Shown: one piece after another, positions 9,177 to 17,195 of the stretch
Numbering within the stretch: the first letter of the stretch is position 1
How the letters are laid out: every line of letters begins with the position of its first letter
DNA from: Pseudomonas sp. GM74
GTDB taxonomy: Bacteria > Pseudomonadota > Gammaproteobacteria > Pseudomonadales > Pseudomonadaceae
NCBI RefSeq assembly: GCF_000282455.1
Contig: NZ_AKJG01000039.1
Coordinates: 62,001-126,000 of the forward strand
Direction: 5' to 3'
Length of the DNA: 64,000 nucleotides
Notes under the pieces: model-generated
Databases searched by the model: none
Told to the model about the DNA's origin: nothing
Seen by the model: only the letters and a program-made list of their open reading frames with translations
Translations under genes and position numbers: made by a program

Positions 9177-10433
9177 ATGCCCGCTCCAGCCCTTCGCCTT
9201 TCCGACCGCCAGCTCAAGGCAGTCAAGGCAAAAGACAAGGATTACGTCCTCAGCGATGGTGACGGCCTTCAGCTCCGAGTCAGGAGCAATGGCTCGATGC
9301 TGTGGAACTTCAACTACCGCGAGCCGGTAACCAAAAATCGTATCAATATGGGGCTGGGCACATACCCAGAGCTCTCGCTAGCGAACGCCAGGAAGAAAGT
9401 GGTGGAAGCACGCGAGCTGCTTGCACAAGGCATTGATCCCAAGGTGCAACGCAATGCACAGGACGAAGCCAAACGAGCGGAGACGGAACATACGTTCGAG
9501 AACGTGGCCACCGCCTGGTTCGAGCTGAAGAAGGACTCCGTCACGCCGGCGTACGCCGAAGACATTTGGCGATCGCTCACGCTGCATGTATTTCCAGACC
9601 TGAAAACAACGCCGCTCTCGAAAATTACCGCACCGATTGTCATCGAACTGCTTCGCCCAATCGAGGCCAAAGGCAGCCTCGAGACAGTGAAGCGATTGAG
9701 CCAACGGCTCAACGAGATCATGACCTACGGGGTGAACTCCGGGTTGATTTTCGCTAATCCCCTCAGTGGCATTCGGGCGGTATTCAAGAAACCCAAGAAA
9801 CAGAACATGGCCGCGCTACGACCCGATGAGCTTTCCGAGCTCATGATCGAAATCGCGAACGCCAGCATCAAGCGGATCACCCGCTGCCTGATCGAATGGC
9901 AACTGCACACTATGACCCGTCCTGCCGAAGCGGCTACTGCCCGATGGGTAGACATCGACTTTGACAAACGCATCTGGACCATCCCGCCGGAGCGCATGAA
10001 AAAGCGTCGCCCGCATACCATCCCGCTGACCGAACAGGCACTCGCGTTACTGGAGGCGCTCAAGCCCCACAGCGGCCACAGGGAATACGTGTTCCCGGCA
10101 GATAGAAATCCGCGCACCCATGCCAACAGCCAGACCGCCAACATGGCGTTGAAGCGCATGGGCTTCCAGGACCGCTTGGTCAGCCACGGCATGCGCTCCA
10201 TGGCCAGCACCATCCTGAACGAGCATGGGTGGGATCCGGAGCTGATCGAAGTCGCGCTGGCGCATGTCGACAAGGACGAAGTCCGAAGCGCTTACAACCG
10301 AGCGGACTACATCGAACGCCGGAGACCGATGATGGCGTGGTGGAGTGAACATATCCAAAAAGCAGCAACGGGCAGTCTGTCGGCAGCTGCCATTAATGAC
10401 ATCAGGAACTGCAATGTCGTGCCGATACGGTGA
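9177..10433 (+). CDS. P4-type tyrosine integrase
   Basis: 418-residue site-specific recombinase that would integrate and excise the element at ssrA. The frame is open further upstream, but ATG 9177 has AGAGG at good spacing and starts directly before the arm-binding DUF4102 domain (LSDRQLKAVKAKDKDYVLSD; DGDGLQLRV). The SAM-like core-binding domain is at about residues 110-200, then the catalytic domain with the first Arg (MTRPAEA, near 246), H-x-x-R (SHGMRSMAS, near 335) and nucleophile Tyr in YNRADY (near 372). All catalytic residues are present, so it looks active. It points into the element and lies next to attL. Confidence 0.93.
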   Translation: MPAPALRLSDRQLKAVKAKDKDYVLSDGDGLQLRVRSNGSMLWNFNYREPVTKNRINMGLGTYPELSLANARKKVVEARELLAQGIDPKVQRNAQDEAKRAETEHTFENVATAWFELKKDSVTPAYAEDIWRSLTLHVFPDLKTTPLSKITAPIVIELLRPIEAKGSLETVKRLSQRLNEIMTYGVNSGLIFANPLSGIRAVFKKPKKQNMAALRPDELSELMIEIANASIKRITRCLIEWQLHTMTRPAEAATARWVDIDFDKRIWTIPPERMKKRRPHTIPLTEQALALLEALKPHSGHREYVFPADRNPRTHANSQTANMALKRMGFQDRLVSHGMRSMASTILNEHGWDPELIEVALAHVDKDEVRSAYNRADYIERRRPMMAWWSEHIQKAATGSLSAAAINDIRNCNVVPIR

Positions 10434-10494
10434 GCGCTCACCGGACGCCGCCGGTAACCGAAAATAACTCCCCAGATGGAGTGATGGTTGATTT

Positions 10495-10571
10495 GGCGAC
10501 AGCGGCGACACCGGCGACAACCCGCGTAATACCTGGTCTGCCGCATGGCGACAGAAGTGGCGACTGTCGCC
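10495..10571 (+). repeat. GGCGACA iteron cluster 1 (putative origin)
   Basis: GGCGACA at 10495, 10504 and 10513 (9-bp period), again at 10547, GGCGACT at 10559 and an inverted TGTCGCC at 10565. The same heptamer recurs in opposite orientation at 12916-13006, on the other side of the DUF3987 gene. Repeats and spacing are seen directly; a role as replication iterons is inferred. Confidence 0.6.
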
Positions 10572-10605
10572 GCTGCAAGCCTCTCTCTTGAGGCTTTCTC
10601 GACCA

Positions 10606-10650
10606 AGCCCACGCGAGCGGGAAGGCTCCGCATTCCCACTCGCTTGGGCT
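10606..10650 (+). other. Long imperfect hairpin
   Basis: AGCCCACGCGAGCGGGAA pairs with TTCCCACTCGCTTGGGCT around a 9-base loop, with one bulge or mismatch per arm. It lies 35 bases after iteron cluster 1. A shorter stem (AAGCCTC/GAGGCTT) sits between them at 10577-10596. No T-run, so not an ordinary terminator. Confidence 0.5.
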
Positions 10651-11010
10651 CACATTAAAAACCGACGAACGATCACCCGGCCATGGGAAACCACCGGCCT
10701 CCAAGGTCTTCCAGCACTACCGATTGGCGCAAGAGTCGCCCCCAAAATACTGTTGACCGCGAGCAGAACGAGCGCTAAATCAGAGCCGTACAAGCGCTGT
10801 CCTCGACAGCCCCCAGGTAGCCAGAACCTTTGAGGCTACGCCACACCGTGGTGGTTCACCCCCAAGTACGATTAGCGTCCGGCGGCTCGCACGGTCACAG
10901 CGATGTGATGGATGCCCACTCTTCCAGAATGCCCACTGCGGCAACTCAGGCCTTCTCCTGGCTGCTCTGCAGCAACTTATCCGCTTGGCCATTTCTTGCG
11001 CCAACCTGTT

Positions 11011-11041
11011 GCCCGTCTCTTTGCCCCCTAAAGAGACGGGC
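11011..11041 (+). other. Perfect 12-bp hairpin in the non-coding segment
   Basis: GCCCGTCTCTTT, 7-base loop, AAAGAGACGGGC. No T-tract on either side and no gene ends here. Function unknown; may be a protein site or RNA structure. Confidence 0.5.
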
Positions 11042-11463
11042 GCATCTCATACTGCTGCAGCCCTGCTCGCATGGGGCTTTGCGGCTTTCCCCCTCGTGAC
11101 AATCGGCGTGACAAACACCGAATGCTCACCCGCCACAGCGATGCCGATAATGGTGCCGCAGCCGATGGACAGGCTGCACCTGACTGACAGTCAGGCATGC
11201 CCCGGTCATCGCTTCGCTGTCTTCACTCGACTCAGGATCCCGCGGCATTGGTCTCGTCAGCCAGCGCAGCCTCCACCCGCCCACTTTCTCGGAAGTGTTC
11301 AGGAGGCCAGATCATGAGATGCCCAAGCTCCCGGCCGTAAGGAGCCGTCAGTCCCGCGTGAGTGGACAAACCTCACAGGTCGCAGGGGCCTTGATCCCTG
11401 ATAACACTCAACAACCGTGGCGGGATGAGTGAGGGCGAAGTCGATAATCTCAGGAGAATAGCG

Positions 11464-12864
11464 ATGCAACTGTGCGAAGCGTTCGAGCCACCACAACCAT
11501 TGCTGGAATACCAGCAGGCGCCGCTGCCCTACCCAGTCGAAGCACTCGGAGAACTGTTGGGCCTTGCGGTCGAACGACTGGCCGAGGTGATTGGCGTACC
11601 CTGCGCCATGGCGGCCCAATCGGTGCTGGCAAGCGCTGCCCTGGTGAGCCAAGGTCATGCCAATGTCCAACTCGACGGCCGAACCTATCCGCTTTCCCTC
11701 TACCTACTGACGGTGGCGTCCTCAGGTGATCGCAAAAGCGCGGTGGACCATCTAGCCCTGAAAGCGGCGCGCGACTGGGAACGACAGCAGTGGACCCTGT
11801 ATACGGAAAAGCTCAAAGCCTATCGCGCCGCCAGCAACATCATGGCCAAACCCAACACCTCAAAGAAACACACGGAGGCGGAAGGCGGTGAGCTATCCGA
11901 ACCGGTACCGCCGAGATTGATCATTGCCGAGCCCACCATTGAGGCCCTGGTCAAAAGCCTGTGCCAGGGTTTGCCCAGCATGGGTTTATTCAATGATGAA
12001 GGTGGCCAGTTCTTGGGCAGCAGCACCATGAGCAAAGAGAATCTGCTCAAGGCGATCACCACCTTATCAACATTGTGGGATGGCAGCCCGATCGACCGGG
12101 CCCGCTCCATGGCCGGAGAAAGCCTGCGTGCCTATGACCGCCGCCTCAGCCTGCATCTGATGCTGCAGCCCTACCTGGCCAATCAGCTGTTCAAAGACCC
12201 GGTGATCAATGGCCAAGGCATCCTTGGCCGTTGCCTGATCAGTTGGCCCGAGCGCCTGGCCGGCCAGCGACTCTACAAGGCAATCGACCTGACCAGAGAT
12301 GCCAAAGTCCAGCGCTACCAACAGCGGATCACCGCCCTGCTGCAACAGCCCTGGTCGCTTCACAAGGATGGTTCACTCAATCCCACCACACTGGAGCTGA
12401 CTTCCCGTGCCCGTCGTGCCTGGATTGATATTCACGACACCATCGAATGTCAGTCTGGCGAGTTCGGCGAGCTGGCCGGCGTCCAACCTGTCGCGGGCAA
12501 GGCGGCGGCGAATGTACTGCGTATTGCGGGCGTGCTGGCCATGGTTGAAGAGGCCAGTGCATTGGATGAAGGACACATCCAGCGCGCCTCCACGTTGATG
12601 GATTACTACCTGGCCGAGATTCAGCGCCTGACCGAACAGGAGCCGGTCAATAGCCGACGCGAGGAAGCGGATCGACTGCTGCGCTGGCTGGTGCAGAAAG
12701 GCTGGACCCACTTCACCATCCGCGACGTCAATCGCAACGGTCCTCGTTTTGCCCGCAAGAGTACTGACCATACCGCCTCTTTATTGGTCGTACTTATCAC
12801 GCATCGCTGGCTGAATAGCCGCGACGGAAAAACTTTCGAGGTCCGTCATGTTTCGCCTCAATGA
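11464..12864 (+). CDS. DUF3987 (YfjI-type) ATPase, putative replication helicase
   Basis: 466-residue protein of the DUF3987/YfjI family, common in P4-like and CP4-type elements. ATG 11464 is preferred to 11425 because AGGAG precedes it by 7 bases. A variant P-loop (SSGDRKSAVD, about residues 84-93), a Walker-B-like acidic patch (GLFNDEGGQFLG, about 174) and the conserved LSTLWDGSPIDRARS segment are visible, followed by a helical C-terminal part. The family is usually taken to be a helicase/primase-related ATPase of mobile elements. Here the gene lies between two GGCGACA repeat clusters, which suggests, as inference, that it recognises them and drives element replication. Its end overlaps the next small gene. 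Confidence 0.85.
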   Translation: MQLCEAFEPPQPLLEYQQAPLPYPVEALGELLGLAVERLAEVIGVPCAMAAQSVLASAALVSQGHANVQLDGRTYPLSLYLLTVASSGDRKSAVDHLALKAARDWERQQWTLYTEKLKAYRAASNIMAKPNTSKKHTEAEGGELSEPVPPRLIIAEPTIEALVKSLCQGLPSMGLFNDEGGQFLGSSTMSKENLLKAITTLSTLWDGSPIDRARSMAGESLRAYDRRLSLHLMLQPYLANQLFKDPVINGQGILGRCLISWPERLAGQRLYKAIDLTRDAKVQRYQQRITALLQQPWSLHKDGSLNPTTLELTSRARRAWIDIHDTIECQSGEFGELAGVQPVAGKAAANVLRIAGVLAMVEEASALDEGHIQRASTLMDYYLAEIQRLTEQEPVNSRREEADRLLRWLVQKGWTHFTIRDVNRNGPRFARKSTDHTASLLVVLITHRWLNSRDGKTFEVRHVSPQ

Positions 12865-13216
12865 CGCGGTGCGCCGCTACCGGGCGCAACATCAAGCGCA
12901 GCCAGAATCGCGGTGTGTCGCCACCTCTGTCGCCACCCTGTCGCCACGCGCCAGGCCAGGAACGACGCGGGTTGTCGCCACTGTCCCCGCTGTCGCCGCT
13001 GTCGCCACACCACCTCTTGAGCCTGCCAACCTCGCCCTACTGATTGAGCAATTGCGTGAGGAAGGGGCACTGCTGCAGCACCACGAGAACGCTCTCCTGA
13101 TCCGCCCGACACACTGGCAGCAGGTGGACAGGCTCAGCCCTCACTGGAAAGCCCTGCTGCTCTTTCTGCAAACAAACGAAAATGGTGATGACGATGGCCT
13201 TGGTCGGTCGGCGTGA
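12848..13216 (+). CDS. Small hypothetical protein overlapping iteron cluster 2
   Basis: 122 residues, starting inside the end of the DUF3987 gene and ending inside the next recombinase gene. Residues 1-20 are basic; the middle (VATSVATLSP, VVATVPAVAAVATPP) is just the translation of the GGCGACA repeat cluster. The last 60 residues (LALLIEQLREEGALLQHHEN through HWKALLLFLQ) look like a compact alpha/beta unit reminiscent of the TubC N-terminal docking fold, a weak resemblance only. It may be a real linker-plus-domain protein or a partly chance frame. Function unknown. Confidence 0.55.
   Translation: MFRLNDAVRRYRAQHQAQPESRCVATSVATLSPRARPGTTRVVATVPAVAAVATPPLEPANLALLIEQLREEGALLQHHENALLIRPTHWQQVDRLSPHWKALLLFLQTNENGDDDGLGRSA
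12916..13006 (-). repeat. GGCGACA iteron cluster 2 (inverted)
   Basis: TGTCGCC at 12916, 12928, 12939, 12973, 12991 and 13000, plus TGTCCCC at 12982; the last four keep a 9-bp period as in cluster 1. The flank is also shared in inverted form: CCAGG, four variable bases, then ACGCGGGTTGTCGCC here at 12956-12979 is the complement of the segment ending at 10536. Confidence 0.6.
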
Positions 13217-14174
13217 TGGTCGCAACTTTGGCTACGGTCGTCAGCTGAGCTACGCCGGCCCACAAGCGCTCAACGATCTGTTTGCTGGCGGCCACTTCGC
13301 CACGGTCAAAGCGCATAGTGATCGCTGGCAAGCGTTCGTGCGTTGGTGTCGGTCAGAGGACGGCCCCGGTTACAACGATGCGCGCCAAATCGATCGACGG
13401 ACGCTGCAAGACTACGCCGCTTACCTGCGCCAGCAGATCCAGCAAGGTGAACTCTGCATCGCTACCGCACAGAATCGCCTGAGCAGCGTCAACCGCACCC
13501 TCGCCGCGCTGCGCGGTGATCAGGACGTGAGGATCGCCAGCCCGAGTCAGGCGTTAGGACAGAAGCGCTCGAGCGTACGCACCCGTGCGCCGGATGACCA
13601 AGACCACCAACCGGTGCAGCGAGTGCTTGAGGTACTTGGCGAACAGCACCACGAGCGGGTGGCCGCGATTGTCCGTCTGGCCCGAGCAACCGGCATGCGC
13701 CTGCGCGAAGCGATCCTGGCTGACCTGCCACGCTTGCACCGCGAAGCTGAACACTTAGGCCGCATCAACATCCAGGACGGCACCAAAGGCGGTCGCTCAG
13801 GGGCATCCGCGCCGCGATGGATTGTGGTCAATGAAGAGGTAAAGGCGGCGTTGCAGTTGGCTCGTCGTGCGTCGCCGCCCCGCAGCCGCAACTTGCTGGC
13901 CCGCGACGAAAGCTACGCCGCGTTCCTGCAACAGATCGTACTCCCCGCCCGCGAAGTGCTGCATGAACAAGGGCTGAAGGGTTTTCATGAACTGCGAGCA
14001 GCCTACGCCTGCGAACGTTACGAGCAGCTCACGGGCCATGCGGCCCCGATCAATGGTGGCCACTGCTATCGCATTGACCGCGACCTTGATCAAGAGGCGC
14101 GGCAACAAATCAGCCTTGAACTCGGGCATAACCGGATCGATGTAGTTTCGGCCTACATTGGAGGGAGAGCGTGA
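13182..14174 (+). CDS. Second tyrosine recombinase, integrase-domain protein
   Basis: Up to 330 residues; the start may be ATG 13194, giving MALVGRRDGRNFGYGRQ, since no ribosome site favours 13182. N-terminal SAM-like core-binding domain (about 30-110) and a tyrosine-recombinase catalytic domain with Arg in ATGMRLREA, Lys in TKGGRSG, HELR in GFHELRAAYA, His in LELGHNRID and a C-terminal Tyr in SAYIGG. The five key residues appear intact. It is unlike the P4 integrase at 9177 and lacks the DUF4102 arm domain. It overlaps a small downstream gene by GTGA, so the two probably work together. Substrate unknown. Confidence 0.85.
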   Translation: MVMTMALVGRRDGRNFGYGRQLSYAGPQALNDLFAGGHFATVKAHSDRWQAFVRWCRSEDGPGYNDARQIDRRTLQDYAAYLRQQIQQGELCIATAQNRLSSVNRTLAALRGDQDVRIASPSQALGQKRSSVRTRAPDDQDHQPVQRVLEVLGEQHHERVAAIVRLARATGMRLREAILADLPRLHREAEHLGRINIQDGTKGGRSGASAPRWIVVNEEVKAALQLARRASPPRSRNLLARDESYAAFLQQIVLPAREVLHEQGLKGFHELRAAYACERYEQLTGHAAPINGGHCYRIDRDLDQEARQQISLELGHNRIDVVSAYIGGRA

Positions 14175-14446
14175 CCAAGCCCTTCGATATGACGCTGTTC
14201 CTGAGCGGCGTACTGACCGGTTCGAAGGCCACTCAGCGACGCCACCTATGCCAAGCCCGAATCATGCAAGCGGCCATTCAACAACGATGGCAGCGAGACA
14301 ATCCCTGGACCTGGCAACTCAAGCATGTGCGCTGGTTTCTCACTCAGCACCTGAAAGACCATTCAGACGCCACCCGCTATTACTATCGGCTCACCGCCCT
14401 ATTCGTCTGGAAGCGATTAGCGAACAACCGAAAATTTAAGATCTGA
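14171..14446 (+). CDS. Small partner of the second recombinase
   Basis: 91-residue basic protein beginning at GTG 14171 inside the recombinase stop, with a strong GGAGGGAG ribosome site. Rich in Trp, Arg and Gln (NPWTWQLKHVRWFLTQHL; YYYRLTALFVWKRL) and probably all-helical, like the core-binding half of a tyrosine recombinase. It may be a DNA-binding accessory factor; function not known. Confidence 0.7.
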   Translation: MTKPFDMTLFLSGVLTGSKATQRRHLCQARIMQAAIQQRWQRDNPWTWQLKHVRWFLTQHLKDHSDATRYYYRLTALFVWKRLANNRKFKI

Positions 14447-15107
14447 CGCTCGACTAGTCGTAGATAGGCAGCCCACCAGATTCACTTGTTCGCATTGATC
14501 TATCTCAGCCGAGGGAATCTTGGCGGTGCTAGAAGATAGCGAGTCGATCAAGGCCAAGCATAACTAGCATGTCTCATCACCGATAGATTACTAGTTGACC
14601 GAAATCCTGCGGCTGACTGAATAGGAACCGGCCCGCACCAAGCTGAAAGAAGCCAGTCGACTACTGCACCGGCGACCGGAAAAGTGCCGGCCCAATTTCA
14701 CCGCCTGCGATCTAACCCCACTACGGTCAAGGCGAGTAGTAGTCGCTGGCAAGCTACCTCCCAAAACAATCAGTATTTAGAACCGCAATAAATTTTCATA
14801 AAAACCACCCCCAACTAAAAAAACTCAAACCCGCAAGCACAATAAAAAAATGACACTAAAATCCATCAAACATTAACACCAAACAAACCTCAGTCGAAGC
14901 CACTTTAATTACAACAAAACACATGACCTATATTCACACAAAAATTAACATTCGTCTCAAATCCAACTCATCTAAAATGATCAAAACACACCATCCATCC
15001 AACACAATTAAAGAATTCTCGCCCAAACCAAAAAATTGTTATAAAATGAAAGCAAGTAATCGCGCAATTTTTTTGGTTGCGCCTGTAGGAAATTAAGAGG
15101 CAAATTA
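14447..15107 (+). other. AC-rich, G-depleted non-coding segment
   Basis: No gene is seen. From about 14761 to 15000 only 12 of 240 bases on the plus strand are G. A possible -10 (TATAAA at 15040-15045) precedes the methyltransferase. The base composition breaks sharply from the high-GC genes upstream and marks the start of the restriction-modification cargo. Confidence 0.6.
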
Positions 15108-16976
15108 ATGGGCAGCATCAAAACATTAAGTTTATTTTCCGGCGCAGGAGGGCTTGATGTAGGCTTCCACATGGCGGGATTTGATATTGTTGCTTGTGTC
15201 GAGCTAGAAACAAAGTACTGCAACTCGCTCGAAGCCAATAAAAAGAAAGGCAATTTTCTTAGCCCCTCTACAAATATTCACAATATAGACATTAGAAATT
15301 TCGACCCTCACCTTTACAAAGATGCAGGAATTGAATGCATTATCGGTGGCCCTCCTTGTCAAACCTTTTCAGCAGCAGGAAGACGCTCTGGTGGAGTGAT
15401 TGGAATTCAAGATTTAAGAGGGCAGCTCTACGAAGAGTACTGCAACATTTTGGATGTTATAAAACCAAAGGTTTTTGTATTTGAAAATGTCTATGGGCTT
15501 CCGGGTGCGAGTAACGGTGAGCCTTGGCGTCAAATAATTAAAGCGTTCTCTGAACATGGATATGAGCTACACGCTGAAGTTATCGATGCTGCAGATTACG
15601 GGGTTCCTCAGCACAGAGAAAGACTTGTGATGGTCGGAGTTAAAAATGGGAGCTATCAGTTCCCTATGCCAACCCACGGTCCTGATTCTTTGAACGGTCC
15701 CTCTCTCGTATCCGTTGAAGAAGCCATTTTTGATCTCCAAATTCCAGGAGAGTTAAAGACCAAGGGTTTGGGTGGCCTGTATGGACACTTGCTTCCAGAG
15801 GTTCCTGAAGGGTTGAACTATGCATTTTTCACAGCTGAAATGGGACACCCTGAGCCTGTTTTTGCATGGCGTTCGAAATTCCATGACCTGCTATATAAAG
15901 CAAATAGAAAAGAGCCATCGCGAACCCTTAAGGCAAGCCCAGGAAAATTCACAGGTCCGTTCCACTGGAACAATAGACACTTTACAATTGATGAGTTAAA
16001 GCGACTCCAGTCTTTCCCAGACAAATATGAGATTATTGGTTCATATGGGCAATGTGTTGAGCAAATTGGTAACTCGGTACCGCCAAGACTTGCATTTTGC
16101 ATAGCTTCCAGCGTCAAAGAGCAAATTTTCTCTCACTCGAAAGAAAAATTTAAATTTGAATTGCGCCCAGCCCCCTTTAAATCGACCTTTAGACAACGAC
16201 AGCGAGAAAGAAGTCAAAAATTCAAAGATATAGCTGCGCAAGCCATTAAAGAAAAATATGGCAGCCTCACAAAATATATCGACCCTGAGGCTATTTCGCC
16301 TAAGACTGAAAAGTTTTACATTTCAAGACCTAACAAATTTACAAGAGCAGTCTCAGACAAAAAAGGGAAAGCCGGAGTTAAATTTAGTCAAATTGTGTTA
16401 ACGGAAACTGCAGCCCATATCCGCATCGACATGGACGAGCAACCTGTAACTTTAAGTAATCCAATACACTTAGAGCTAAAAGTTAGTGGCCTAAAGAAAT
16501 ACCTACCTAGATTCGACACGCTTACCTTGTCAGCGAACATTAACAGCATTGAGGAAATTTTCTATTGCTGGAAGGAAATAGAGGCCACACTAGTTGAAAG
16601 ATCAAAATTCTTCACACTAATTGATATATACGGCCATTACGCCAACAGAGGCGACGTGGTAAATATTGAAACGACCTTAACAAACCCATCACAAACCAAG
16701 CTTATTAAGGCGATAGAGTTTTTTAGTCAAACTAAAAATTGCGGCGACTTCATACATGAAGAGCGTATGCTCGAAGTCTTGGCCATTTCTTCCTCTGAAC
16801 TTGAAGGAATCGTAGAAACCATGAGAGCGCTACGCTATGATATTCGGACTTGGCTCAGCCATCCTATAATAGGCAAGGGCAAAATAATTTGTACTTACCC
16901 ATTCCCACTGCTGTCACCAAAAGCTCTTGTGGAAAGCAAAGTAAAATTCACAAACACAGTGGAATACAGCATTTAG
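15108..16976 (+). CDS. DNA (cytosine-5) methyltransferase
   Basis: 622-residue C5 methyltransferase, probably the protective half of a restriction-modification system. Motif I (LSLFSGAGGLDVGFHMAGF, residues 5-23), motif IV with catalytic Cys (GGPPCQTFSAAGRR, near 80-93), motif VI (FENVYG, near 125), motif VIII (QHRERLVMVG, near 167), motif IX region (LKRLQSFPDKYEI) and motif X (GQCVEQIGNSVPPRLA, near 314) occur in order. The catalytic part ends near residue 350; the remaining 270 residues form an extra C-terminal region I cannot assign. The gene is AT-rich compared with the chromosome. AAGAGG precedes the start. The target sequence cannot be read from the protein. Confidence 0.93.
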   Translation: MGSIKTLSLFSGAGGLDVGFHMAGFDIVACVELETKYCNSLEANKKKGNFLSPSTNIHNIDIRNFDPHLYKDAGIECIIGGPPCQTFSAAGRRSGGVIGIQDLRGQLYEEYCNILDVIKPKVFVFENVYGLPGASNGEPWRQIIKAFSEHGYELHAEVIDAADYGVPQHRERLVMVGVKNGSYQFPMPTHGPDSLNGPSLVSVEEAIFDLQIPGELKTKGLGGLYGHLLPEVPEGLNYAFFTAEMGHPEPVFAWRSKFHDLLYKANRKEPSRTLKASPGKFTGPFHWNNRHFTIDELKRLQSFPDKYEIIGSYGQCVEQIGNSVPPRLAFCIASSVKEQIFSHSKEKFKFELRPAPFKSTFRQRQRERSQKFKDIAAQAIKEKYGSLTKYIDPEAISPKTEKFYISRPNKFTRAVSDKKGKAGVKFSQIVLTETAAHIRIDMDEQPVTLSNPIHLELKVSGLKKYLPRFDTLTLSANINSIEEIFYCWKEIEATLVERSKFFTLIDIYGHYANRGDVVNIETTLTNPSQTKLIKAIEFFSQTKNCGDFIHEERMLEVLAISSSELEGIVETMRALRYDIRTWLSHPIIGKGKIICTYPFPLLSPKALVESKVKFTNTVEYSI

Positions 16977-17195
16977 CTTTTAATGGACGCGCCACTCAAT
17001 AATTTAGCATAGATTAATTTTTGATATTTAGCCCCCTCTTTACAAATAAGAGGAGGGCTATTTTCGAGCAGGTTAATCACCTCCCTTTCATTTAAACAAA
17101 TATGGCTCAGAACAAACACTCACCAAACCCAAAAACATTATTATCAACCACCACAAACTAAAAATATAGAACCCAGAAACTAAGGAAGAATCTGA

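Larger units (their letters stand above)
10434..11463 (+). other. 1-kb segment without a convincing gene
   Basis: No frame here has a plausible start, ribosome site and protein-like composition. The segment holds the iteron cluster at 10495-10571 and three hairpins (10577-10596, 10606-10650, 11011-11041). It leads up to the DUF3987 gene and could be its control and origin region. Confidence 0.5.

Noticed and set aside
10985-11317. 110-residue plus-strand frame in the element
   Set aside because: No ribosome site, crosses a perfect hairpin and has no protein-like motif; left as non-coding.
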